The translations under genes were made by a program, and so were the position numbers. The notes beneath the pieces were generated by a model. The model did not search any database and was not told the DNA's origin. It saw only the letters and a program-made list of their open reading frames with translations. Positions 8,137 through 13,816 of a stretch of 13,816 nucleotides of DNA are shown in pieces. The stretch is taken from contig JAVVEE010000068.1 of assembly GCA_032251315.1 (NCBI GenBank), positions 1 to 13,816 on the forward strand, written 5' to 3'. Origin of the DNA: LH-M37 sp032251315 (lineage in GTDB: Bacteria > Pseudomonadota > Gammaproteobacteria > SZUA-229). How positions within the stretch are numbered: position 1 is the stretch's first letter; every line of letters begins with the position of its first letter.

Positions 8137-8538
8137 TCAATTGACTTGCGCCCTGAGCGTGCGCGTAACGTAACCGACATTCCCTAAAGTCCCCGTGGAT
8201 GCGGTAGCACTAAGGGTATAGACAGTAGAAATCTCCCCGGCTTCGTTAATGCCGCCAACTGAAGTGCAGGCCACAGTAACCGTGAAATCAACGCCGGGCA
8301 GGGTAATGCCGCCGTTGGTGCAGGTGTCCGCGCTGACCGCGCGCTGCACCCCGTACTCCAGGCCGCTCTGGGCGGCGGCAAGGGCGCGCGCCTGTTGCAG
8401 GGAATACATGCTGGTGAGGCTTTGCACGCTCGCGGTGGACGACATCACCACCGCCATGACGGCGAGTACGGCAATTAAAAACAGAACCGTGATCAGAATA
8501 AATCCGCGCGGCCGGGGCTGAGGTCTGGTGTTGATCAT
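8137..8538 (-). CDS. mshP: MSHA minor pilin MshP (PilX/GspK-like)
   Basis: A 133-residue prepilin-like protein. A basic leader ends R-P-R-G and is followed by F-I-L-I-T and a hydrophobic helix of about 20 residues, the class III signal cut by prepilin peptidase. Position +5 is Thr rather than Glu, as is usual for PilX/GspK-type minor pilins, which sit at the tip and need no Glu5 contact. Two cysteines in the globular part could form a disulfide. I use the ATG at 8538, which gives a normal 12-residue leader. An ATG 33 bp upstream (8571) would overlap the end of mshO by 11 bp and give a long leader; neither has a clear ribosome binding site. Position between mshO and mshQ supports the name. Confidence 0.82.
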   Translation of the reverse strand: MINTRPQPRPRGFILITVLFLIAVLAVMAVVMSSTASVQSLTSMYSLQQARALAAAQSGLEYGVQRAVSADTCTNGGITLPGVDFTVTVACTSVGGINEAGEISTVYTLSATASTGTLGNVGYVTRTLRAQVN

Positions 8539-8560
8539 AGAGGGCTGATGGTGTCTGTAT

Positions 8561-9631
8561 TCATGGCGCATTCAAGACGTGAGTCTGCTGTAATAGTGCA
8601 ACATTTTCACCCTCTGCACTTATGGTCAGGCGCATCACTACCAGCCCATAGCGCACGCCAGNNNNNNNNNNNNNNNNNNNNNNNNNNNNNNNNNNNNNNN
8701 NNNNNNNNNNNNNNNNNNNNNNNNNNNNNNNNNNNNNNNNNNNNNNNNNNNNNNNNNNAGTCTGCTGTAATAGTGCAACATTTTCACCCTCTGCACTTAT
8801 GGTCAGGCGCATCACTACCAGCCCATAGCGCACGCCGGCGCCGGCGTTGTATAAAAAAGTGTTGCTGCCGCAATCAGATACCCGGTCGGCCAGAACCGCG
8901 CCGGCGCTGCCAAATTCAGCGGCGCTCACGGGCTGTGCGGGCATGATATCGTAGTTTTGGTACATCAACAGCTCCCCGGTACCGCTGTCGCAGACAAAAC
9001 TGACCGGAGTGTCCGCCACGAAAAACCGATTATTCGGTGAGGCCGCCGGAAAGCGCCAGCCGGGCACATCGGAATTATCAAACGTCATGGAAATATTACT
9101 GACGGCGGTAATCGCCGCGATGTTGTCGCCATTGTAGGCATTGTAATCGGTGGCGGTTGTGCCGGTGTTATAGATGACCAGACAATCCACGGTATTATTC
9201 AGGCAGGCGGCCCGCCCGCTACCGCCCGCCGCATCGACCAGAGCAAAGCCCGGCAGTCCGCCGAGAATATCGAAGCTGTCGGTGGCGACATTAAAATTGA
9301 GCCGGTCACTGGCGCCGCCGGTCGCCTGCAAGGCACGGTAACGCCCGCCGGTCACCGTGCTGAGGTATTCAATGGCATATTGAGTGCCGTTATTAGAGAT
9401 CCTGACGCTGTTGGGCAGGGCATGGTGGATCTCGCGGCTCATGCGCTGCAGGGCGGTGGCGGCGATATCGGTCAGTTCGGCGCGGCGGTTAGTGTCGATA
9501 AACCCCCCGACCGGGCCGGCAATAAACACCGAGGCCACCGAAGCCAGCGCCCCGATCAGGACAATGACCATCACCAGCTCGATGAGAGTGAAGCCCGCCA
9601 TTTTCACTGGGTGTTTGCTGAGCATCGCCAT
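8561..9631 (-). CDS. mshO: MSHA minor pilin MshO, interrupted by an assembly gap
   Basis: A prepilin with leader M-A-M-L-S-K-H-P-V-K-M-A-G, then F-T-L-I-E (Glu5 present) and a long hydrophobic helix. The large globular domain is typical of MshO/PilW-type minor pilins. As given, the frame is 356 codons because it runs through 97 N and reads the same roughly 26 C-terminal residues twice. Collapsing the 177-bp duplication-plus-gap gives a continuous protein of 297 residues, a normal size for the family, so I regard the gene as intact. The start at 9631 lies just past the mshD stop (TAG-GTA-ATG). A second ATG two codons in (9625) is equally possible and gives an 11-residue leader. Confidence 0.85.
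   Translation of the reverse strand: MAMLSKHPVKMAGFTLIELVMVIVLIGALASVASVFIAGPVGGFIDTNRRAELTDIAATALQRMSREIHHALPNSVRISNNGTQYAIEYLSTVTGGRYRALQATGGASDRLNFNVATDSFDILGGLPGFALVDAAGGSGRAACLNNTVDCLVIYNTGTTATDYNAYNGDNIAAITAVSNISMTFDNSDVPGWRFPAASPNNRFFVADTPVSFVCDSGTGELLMYQNYDIMPAQPVSAAEFGSAGAVLADRVSDCGSNTFLYNAGAGVRYGLVVMRLTISAEGENVALLQQTXXXXXXXXXXXXXXXXXXXXXXXXXXXXXXXXXGVRYGLVVMRLTISAEGENVALLQQTHVLNAP
8582..8838. repeat. 78-80 bp direct duplication flanking an N run (assembly artefact)
   Basis: Bases 8582-8659 recur exactly at 8759-8836, with one mismatch at the next base (8660 A versus 8837 G). Between them are 97 N. The copies are offset by 177 bp. This is the signature of two overlapping contig ends joined by a scaffolder instead of merged; it is very unlikely to be a biological repeat. 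Confidence 0.9.
8662..8758. other. assembly gap (97 N) inside mshO
   Basis: A run of unknown bases. Because both flanks hold the same sequence, the true gap is probably zero or negative in length, and no real sequence need be missing. Confidence 0.97.
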
Positions 9632-9634
9632 TAC

Positions 9635-10114
9635 CTAATAATAACCGGTGCGATAGGCCGTCAGCACCATATTGATGCCGGCAAAGGTATCGTGGGTCAC
9701 GGTAACGTCGATGCGTCTCGCGGTCACCGCCGGCGCACCGATGCTGGTTGTGCTGACGCTGATGGCGATATTGTAATTGCCTAAACCGGCCAGGCTGCCG
9801 CCGAACTGGTCGCGCGCACCATTGGTGTCATTGATGCAATCGTAATCGGCCACATCATCGTATGAACTCCGTGCGCCCTCTTCGCAGCTACTGGTTTCAC
9901 CGCCGTCGGGGTCGCTGTAAGGCTTGAGCATCGCCTCTTCCAGATACGCCCGGGCAATGGCGATGGCCTGCTGCTGAATCATCGGGTCGGCGCTGCGGGC
10001 CGTGGTCGCTGAAAAACTGAACAGGATGCCGGAGGCGGCGGCAAGCACCACCATGGCGATGATCATCTCGATCAGGGTAAAGCCCCGTGACGGGCGGACG
10101 GCAAAGCTGCTCAC
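9635..10114 (-). CDS. mshD: MSHA minor pilin MshD
   Basis: A 159-residue prepilin. The leader ends R-P-S-R-G and is followed by F-T-L-I-E-M, with Glu5, and a hydrophobic helix (about 12-32). Residues P-M-I-Q-Q-Q-A-I-A-I-A-R-A-Y-L-E-E at about 44-60 are typical of MshD/PilV-type minor pilins. Two cysteines in the globular part (C-E-E-G and D-C-I-N) could form a disulfide. The start is GTG at 10114, overlapping the mshC TGA as GTGA, so translation is probably coupled to mshC. It is expected to be a low-abundance subunit that helps prime pilus assembly together with MshC, MshO and MshP. Confidence 0.88.
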   Translation of the reverse strand: MSSFAVRPSRGFTLIEMIIAMVVLAAASGILFSFSATTARSADPMIQQQAIAIARAYLEEAMLKPYSDPDGGETSSCEEGARSSYDDVADYDCINDTNGARDQFGGSLAGLGNYNIAISVSTTSIGAPAVTARRIDVTVTHDTFAGINMVLTAYRTGYY

Positions 10115-10743
10115 TGGATGAAGCCAGTGAGTCGATTCAACACAATCTGTCTGCCGTCGGGATTGAGGGTAATCGTGCCCCAGTTGCTGGGTGCGCCGCT
10201 GGCGGAGAAAAAGAAATTACCGAAACCGGCAATGCTGATACCCGCTGGGGCGGTGCCTGTATAGGCACCGGACTGCACCGGGTGATTGACGGCAAAGGCG
10301 CCGAAACCATCGGGCGGATTGCAGGTGTTATCGGGATAAAACAGGGCGTAGGANNNNNNNNNNNNNNNNNNNNNNNNNNNNNNNNNNNNNNNNNNNNNNN
10401 NNNNNNNNNNNNNNNNNNNNNNNNNNNNNNNNNNNNNNNNNNNNNNNNNNNNNACCGGGTGATTGACGGCAAAGGCGCCGAAACCATCGGGCGGATTGCA
10501 GGTGTTATCGGGATAAAACAGGGCGTAGGAATTTGCCGTCAGAACCACCTGAACTTCACATTCGGCGGCAAGGCTGGTCTTGTGGGCATAACGGATCGCG
10601 GTTTTCAGTTCCTGCTGAAACGACAGGCTGTCGTAGCTTGAGGTATTTAGACGCGGCATGACGAACATCGCCAGCGCGCCGAGTACCACCAGCACCATGA
10701 TCAGCTCGATGAGGGTAAAACCGGAAGCCCGTCTCTGGTACAC
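10111..10743 (-). CDS. mshC: MSHA minor pilin MshC (GspH/FimT-like), interrupted by an assembly gap
   Basis: A prepilin with an 8-residue leader ending R-A-S-G, then F-T-L-I-E-L-I-M-V with Glu5 and a hydrophobic helix. The globular domain follows the GspH/FimT pattern: an early helix (L-S-F-Q-Q-E-L-K-T-A-I-R-Y-A), two cysteines that could pair, and an end ... L-N-P-D-G-R-Q-I. As given it is 210 codons, because 100 N and a repeated 77-bp flank add 177 bp. Collapsed, it is 151 residues, normal for MshC. The start is GTG at 10743, the only start giving a sensible leader. It lies 6 bp after the strong hairpin at 10750-10788, so the region that would hold its ribosome binding site is inside that stem. 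Confidence 0.86.
   Translation of the reverse strand: MYQRRASGFTLIELIMVLVVLGALAMFVMPRLNTSSYDSLSFQQELKTAIRYAHKTSLAAECEVQVVLTANSYALFYPDNTCNPPDGFGAFAVNHPXXXXXXXXXXXXXXXXXXXXXXXXXXXXXXXXXXSYALFYPDNTCNPPDGFGAFAVNHPVQSGAYTGTAPAGISIAGFGNFFFSASGAPSNWGTITLNPDGRQIVLNRLTGFIQ
10277..10530. repeat. 77-bp direct duplication flanking an N run (assembly artefact)
   Basis: Bases 10277-10353 are repeated exactly at 10454-10530, with 100 N between them. The copy-to-copy offset is 177 bp, identical to the offset in mshO. A 77-bp overlap is what a de Bruijn assembler using k=77 would leave at unmerged contig ends; that reading of the cause is inference. Confidence 0.92.
10354..10453. other. assembly gap (100 N) inside mshC
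   Basis: A run of exactly 100 unknown bases, a common default gap length, inserted between two copies of the same flank. The reading frame is kept because 177 bp is 59 codons. Confidence 0.97.
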
Positions 10744-10749
10744 GACAGT

Positions 10750-10788
10750 AATGCATAAAGGCCCACCTAAGGTGGGCCTTTATGCATT
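10750..10788 (-). terminator. strong perfect hairpin between mshA and mshC, probable attenuator or partial terminator
   Basis: A perfect inverted repeat with 18-bp arms and a 3-nt loop (10750-10767, loop 10768-10770, 10771-10788). Read on the coding (minus) strand it begins 9 bp past the stop codon of mshA (10795) and ends 6 bp before the GTG of mshC. The inner stem is AAAGGCCCACC / GGTGGGCCTTT, giving A-rich and T-rich edges like a bidirectional intrinsic terminator, though the T run after the GC core is only three bases. It probably stops or slows most transcripts after mshA and protects the mshA mRNA 3' end, with some read-through into the minor pilin genes. Confidence 0.75.
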
Positions 10789-10794
10789 CTAGAC

Positions 10795-11172
10795 TTACGG
10801 TGTTAACGCAGTAAATGTTGAAGTAGCTAAAGTCGGCGCAGGTCCGGTCACAGTACATATCGTTGCACTGCCTGACCCTGCAACTAATACTAAAGAGCCT
10901 ACCCCAAAGCCAGCTGGTATACCGCCAAGTATATTATTCTCTACATCAGTACAGTTGGCCTGTGCCAAGCAGCCAGCGCCACCCGCTTTGCATTCTGCAA
11001 AATTGATCGCCGAACCTGCTGCCAGCGCGCCCGCTACACCTTCAACTGCGCCCTGATCCGCCTGTACCTGGAGATCGGCGTAGCGGGGCAGCGCCATTGC
11101 TGCCAGCGCCCCCAGTACCACGATAACCATAATCAGCTCGATAAGGGTAAAACCCGATTGTTGTCTGTTCAT
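10795..11172 (-). CDS. mshA: MSHA major pilin MshA
   Basis: A 125-residue type IVa/IVb-like prepilin. The short leader M-N-R-Q-Q-S-G is cut before F; F-T-L-I-E gives Glu5, and the hydrophobic helix runs to about residue 30, followed by the P-R-Y-A-D-L-Q ... G-A-V-E-G-V-A-G-A-L pattern of MshA-type pilins. The mature chain is about 118 residues with four cysteines, two in C-K-A-G-G-A-G-C and two later, allowing two disulfides. I call it the major pilin because it is small, is followed directly by a strong hairpin, and heads the mshCDOP genes. The alternative is the closely related mshB, which is otherwise absent from this window. The ATG at 11172 has an AGG ribosome binding site about 10 nt upstream. 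Confidence 0.85.
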   Translation of the reverse strand: MNRQQSGFTLIELIMVIVVLGALAAMALPRYADLQVQADQGAVEGVAGALAAGSAINFAECKAGGAGCLAQANCTDVENNILGGIPAGFGVGSLVLVAGSGSATICTVTGPAPTLATSTFTALTP

Positions 11173-11310
11173 AATAATGACCTATTTGTAATACAGACCG
11201 CAGTCTGTGTTTATGGGTGCATCCCTGCGTTTATGCCGCCGCAGCGGCACTGTTTTGAATTCGGTCATCGCAACAACCGGATGAATTGCGTTTTAATTAA
11301 TTCCTTTATG
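11173..11310 (-). promoter_or_regulatory. mshA leader and probable promoter region
   Basis: These 138 bp lie between the membrane-protein gene and mshA. A perfect 6-bp hairpin with a tetraloop (11193-11208) lies about 20 nt before the ATG, in what would be the 5' leader. Two 11-bp near-identical direct repeats (11205-11215 and 11225-11235, one mismatch) are exactly 20 bp apart. A weak sigma70 candidate reads TTCAAA (11254-11259) and CATAAA (11230-11235) with an 18-bp spacer on the minus strand. The promoter call is tentative, but a separate promoter for the major pilin is expected. Confidence 0.4.
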
Positions 11311-11934
11311 TTACTGAGTATAGAGCAAAAATAGCCGGGTACCAGCATACAGGCTGACTAATATGATGATTAGTCCAACAAGATGGGGGTATTTGTAGAC
11401 CCACTGGTTGACCTGGTCCCTTTCTGTCGACAGTGATCGAGTGAGCCGGCGCGTCGATATCCAGCGATTGGCCCGGAGCTCGATCCGCTTGAGCAGGCTG
11501 GGGCGGAATAAAATGACGATGCCGAGGCCCAGAATCACGGCACTGCAGAGCAGCATCAGCAACCTGAGCGCATTTATCAGGATATCGATAGCCGGCGCAT
11601 TGGCCGAGCTCTTCGCGTATTCCGCGATCACCGTCGGGTCATACACCAGGGAAAAATAATACAGCACATAGGCCGAAGTCAGGCTGATGATAACGCCCAT
11701 AATTAGATGGTGGCGGTAGAACAACCGGTCGATATTTTTCGGGACTTCGAGGTATTTGGTGGAACGACGCATGCTGAAGCTTTTGCCCAGCCGGGTGTTC
11801 AACCGAATAATCACCGCCGGTCGCACCAGCAGCAACAGCCCGACAATCAAAGCCAGCATCAGCAGGCCAAAGCCGGTAAAAAAGCCAAGTTCTTCGATAA
11901 CGGCCATTATCATTCTGTCACTGTTTGTGCTCAT
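11311..11934 (-). CDS. membrane protein of unknown function with two homologous halves
   Basis: A 207-residue inner-membrane protein that I do not recognise. Four hydrophobic segments are visible (about 18-37, 77-97, 123-143, 185-204). The protein is an internal duplication. In the first half, a helix ending L-V-R-P (36-39), a basic loop with R56-R57, then Y73-R74 and G80 lead into helix 2. The second half repeats this as L-F-R-P (142-145), R162-R163, Y180-K181 and G187. Offsets are 106-107 residues, with a single-residue gap. The loops after helices 1 and 3 are strongly basic, so they should face the cytoplasm. The gene starts 19 bp after the prepilin-like gene and lies upstream of mshA, so it is probably transcribed with the mshG side of the cluster. 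It is not one of the standard named Msh proteins that I know. Confidence 0.72.
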   Translation of the reverse strand: MSTNSDRMIMAVIEELGFFTGFGLLMLALIVGLLLLVRPAVIIRLNTRLGKSFSMRRSTKYLEVPKNIDRLFYRHHLIMGVIISLTSAYVLYYFSLVYDPTVIAEYAKSSANAPAIDILINALRLLMLLCSAVILGLGIVILFRPSLLKRIELRANRWISTRRLTRSLSTERDQVNQWVYKYPHLVGLIIILVSLYAGTRLFLLYTQ

Positions 11935-11953
11935 GGTTAGTCGACCACTAAAG

Positions 11954-12493
11954 TTAGTTGAATTTCCAGGAATAAGGCTCCAGGTTTTTCACGCTCACAC
12001 CGCGCACCGTATTGTTGCGCCCCGGATGAGCGCCCTTCTGGTAGGCCAGCGTGACCCGGAGCCTTATTCTGGGCGTGCCCGCCAGACTGGTGGAAAAATA
12101 ATTAGTGTTTTTCACGGTATAGACCAGAATGTTTTGCTCTGCATCATAGTACCAGCTGTTCGCGGGATACCCGCCTGCAGCCTTATCGTCTTTGATGCCA
12201 AGGTAATTATAGGGCGGGTTCTGCAGATATTGCATTGGATTGGTGTGTTCCAGTGCGGTCAGTGAATCCAGCCCCTGTTTAACGACCCGTTCGGCGGCCT
12301 GTAAATTGACCGCGCTATTCAACACTCCAAGCATATGTTGTACCGATATTCTTTCGGAGCTTATCTGCAGTTGCAGCATTCTGTCGATGGCCATGCTCAT
12401 CAGTACGCCGATGAGCAGGACCACCACTACCATTTCAAACAGGCTGAAGCCGCGCTGCGGCGATAAAGTTTCAGCTGGGTTTTCCCCGTGCAT
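11954..12493 (-). CDS. prepilin-like protein in the mshF position
   Basis: A 179-residue protein with a class III signal: the leader ends P-Q-R-G and is followed by F-S-L-F-E-M-V-V-V-V (Glu5 kept, Phe at +4 unusual) and a hydrophobic helix of about 20 residues. The following region (about 45-110) is helical with many Gln, Val and Leu residues, then N-P-M-Q-Y-L and N-Y-L-G, and a beta-rich end. It lies 10 bp after mshG, where mshF is found in known MSHA clusters, so it may be the mshF equivalent; I withhold the symbol because that rests mainly on position. The ATG at 12493 is preceded by an AGGCGAG ribosome binding site. It probably acts as a minor pseudopilin or assembly factor in the inner membrane. 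Confidence 0.75.
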   Translation of the reverse strand: MHGENPAETLSPQRGFSLFEMVVVVLLIGVLMSMAIDRMLQLQISSERISVQHMLGVLNSAVNLQAAERVVKQGLDSLTALEHTNPMQYLQNPPYNYLGIKDDKAAGGYPANSWYYDAEQNILVYTVKNTNYFSTSLAGTPRIRLRVTLAYQKGAHPGRNNTVRGVSVKNLEPYSWKFN

Positions 12494-12503
12494 AGACGCT
12501 CGC

Positions 12504-13727
12504 CTATCTCTGGGTTATCTTGACTAGGTCCCACATAGGCAAGAAGACACCCATCGCGAGGAACAACACCAGTAGCCCCATGACCACCGTCAGTATGGGG
12601 TCGATAATTTTGGAAATATTCTGCACATCATAAGTGACCTCGCTCTCATAAAATTCCGCGACTTCCTGCATCATCTCATCGAGCCGACCGGTTTCCTCGC
12701 CCACTTCCAGCATCTGTAATGCCAGTGGGGTGAACAGCTGGGTTGATCTTGCTGCCCGACTCAGGGTCTCGCCGCGTTCGACATCATTGCGCATCGCGTT
12801 TATTTTGGCTTCCATATAAGCGTTATCGACGGCCCTGGCGGTGATGGTCAGGCCGCTTAATATGGGTACCCCGGCACTGTTCGACATGGCGAAGGCGCGT
12901 GAAAAACGCGCCAGTAATGCACGCTGCAGAATGTCCCCGATCTTTGGAATCCTGAGTTTATAGCGATGCCATTTAAGTTTTCCGGTTTCGGTTTTGACAT
13001 AGTTGCGCAGGGCAACGATGATCACTATGGTGATCAGTAGTAGTAGCCACCAGTAGTCGGCGACAAAATTTGAGGCGCCGATAATTATTCTGGTTTGCAG
13101 GGGAAGCTCGAGGTCAAATTTTTCGAACATCAAGGCAAATTTAGGAATCACCTTGGCCATCAAAAACATTATCGCAACTATAACTGCAATGAGTACAGTG
13201 GCGGGATAAAACAGGGCGGCTTTGATTTTTTCCAGCGTTGCTTTATCGGTATCCAGGTAGTGATACAGCCTCAGAAAGGCTTCATCGAGGTCCCCGGTCT
13301 CTTCGCCGACACGCACAATATTAATATATAAAGGACGGAATATATGAGTATGACATGACATTGCCGCTGACACGGTCTGGCCCGACACGAGATCTTCGAT
13401 GATGGCGCGTAGCGCTGCTGCAAATATTTTATTTTTGGTTGAGTCGGCAATTAAATTCAGGCCCCTGATAATGGGTATGCCGGATTTTGTCAGGGCGTAC
13501 ATCTGCCGGCTAAACAATATCAGGTCAACCAGCTTCGGCTTGCCAATACCCAGTGCAGTTTTCAGGCTCTCGGTCGCCTCCCGGGTGACCTTGACTTCGT
13601 TAATGCTGACAGGGGTAACAGCGGCCGCAACCAGATGCCCGGCCAGCGTTTGACTGGAGTCCGCTTGCCGTCGTCCCTCTACCAGTTCACCGCCTGGGGT
13701 GCGACCTTTGTAATCAAATAGTGGCAT
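12504..13727 (-). CDS. mshG: MSHA biogenesis protein MshG, inner-membrane platform (GspF/PilC family)
   Basis: A 407-residue polytopic inner-membrane protein that serves as the platform of type IV pilus and type II secretion machines and couples the assembly ATPase to pilin insertion. Two GspF domains are clear (about 70-193 and 273-395). Each has F-S-R ... S-G-(I/V)-P-I ... G and the hallmark V-G-E-E-T-G-x-L-D-E (140-149 and 342-351). Membrane segments lie at about 171-193, 225-241 and 375-397. The N-terminal 60 residues start M-P-L-F-D-Y-K-G, the usual opening for this family, which fixes the start. Length is typical. The assembly ATPase gene (mshE) would be expected just upstream, beyond the window edge. 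Confidence 0.95.
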   Translation of the reverse strand: MPLFDYKGRTPGGELVEGRRQADSSQTLAGHLVAAAVTPVSINEVKVTREATESLKTALGIGKPKLVDLILFSRQMYALTKSGIPIIRGLNLIADSTKNKIFAAALRAIIEDLVSGQTVSAAMSCHTHIFRPLYINIVRVGEETGDLDEAFLRLYHYLDTDKATLEKIKAALFYPATVLIAVIVAIMFLMAKVIPKFALMFEKFDLELPLQTRIIIGASNFVADYWWLLLLITIVIIVALRNYVKTETGKLKWHRYKLRIPKIGDILQRALLARFSRAFAMSNSAGVPILSGLTITARAVDNAYMEAKINAMRNDVERGETLSRAARSTQLFTPLALQMLEVGEETGRLDEMMQEVAEFYESEVTYDVQNISKIIDPILTVVMGLLVLFLAMGVFLPMWDLVKITQR

Positions 13728-13816
13728 GGTGCTAATCGTTATCCGGCTATACTATTGAGTTACATGGAAAGGATACCCTTCAATCAAGACACGCTGAGAA
13801 TACATCCGTGTACGCT
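13728..13816. other. window edge upstream of mshG, no feature called
   Basis: These 89 bp hold stop codons in all three minus-strand frames, so any upstream gene such as mshE would have to end within or before this stretch. None of the three short tails looked like an MshE C-terminus to me. No clear promoter is visible. Confidence 0.5.

Noticed and set aside
8582..8838. Repeats in mshO (and mshC) as a diversity-generating element, a phase-variation cassette or a real tandem duplication
   Set aside because: The copies are essentially identical, lie exactly at N-run edges, share the same 177-bp offset in two genes, and no reverse transcriptase or recombinase gene is present. An assembly artefact explains all of it.
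11227..11240. Sigma54-type GG-N10-GC promoter upstream of mshA (minus strand)
   Set aside because: Only the two dinucleotides match; the flanking consensus (TGGCAC ... TTGCA) is not present, so this is within chance in GC-containing DNA.
1..13816. tRNA, rRNA, CRISPR arrays, insertion sequences, phage or defence genes
   Set aside because: I looked on both strands and saw no tRNA-like cloverleaf, spaced repeat array, transposase or integrase motif, or toxin-antitoxin pair.

Overview
The window looks like chromosomal DNA of a Gamma- or Betaproteobacterium. This rests on an MSHA-type (mannose-sensitive haemagglutinin) type IV pilus cluster, a DUF1631 protein and a proteobacterial MsrB. I could not place it in a genus. 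It contains two runs of N, so it comes from a draft or metagenome assembly.

Layout. (1) At 78-2501 (-) lies a large DUF1631-family protein of unknown role. (2) A 357-bp divergent intergenic region follows. (3) A short plus-strand operon runs from 2859 to 4816: a response regulator fused to a degenerate GGDEF domain, a single-domain rhodanese, and methionine-R-sulfoxide reductase MsrB. Gaps between these genes are 20-30 bp. (4) Facing it on the minus strand, from 13727 down to 4859, is the distal half of an MSHA cluster. In transcription order it holds mshG (inner-membrane platform), a prepilin-like gene in the usual mshF position, an unnamed four-helix membrane protein, mshA (major pilin), mshC, mshD, mshO, mshP and mshQ.

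How it works together. MshG is the polytopic platform on which an assembly ATPase, presumably encoded upstream beyond the window, would drive pilus assembly. MshA is the bulk subunit. MshC, MshD, MshO and MshP have the class III signal (G|F then hydrophobic) of minor pilins that prime assembly. MshQ is a large secreted protein with two MAM-like repeats, a candidate tip or surface adhesin. A perfect 18-bp-arm hairpin sits between mshA and mshC, and mshC and mshD use GTG starts. Both fit the expectation that major pilin is made in large excess over minor pilins.

Two apparent disruptions, in mshO and mshC, are most likely assembly artefacts. Each N run is flanked by the same 77-80 bp sequence, and both copy-to-copy offsets are exactly 177 bp (59 codons). 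Collapsing them restores intact genes of ordinary size.

I did not find a clearly new system. The points most worth a second look are the duplicated-half membrane protein inside the pilus operon, the mshA/mshC attenuator-like hairpin, and the receiver plus dead-GGDEF protein linked to MsrB.
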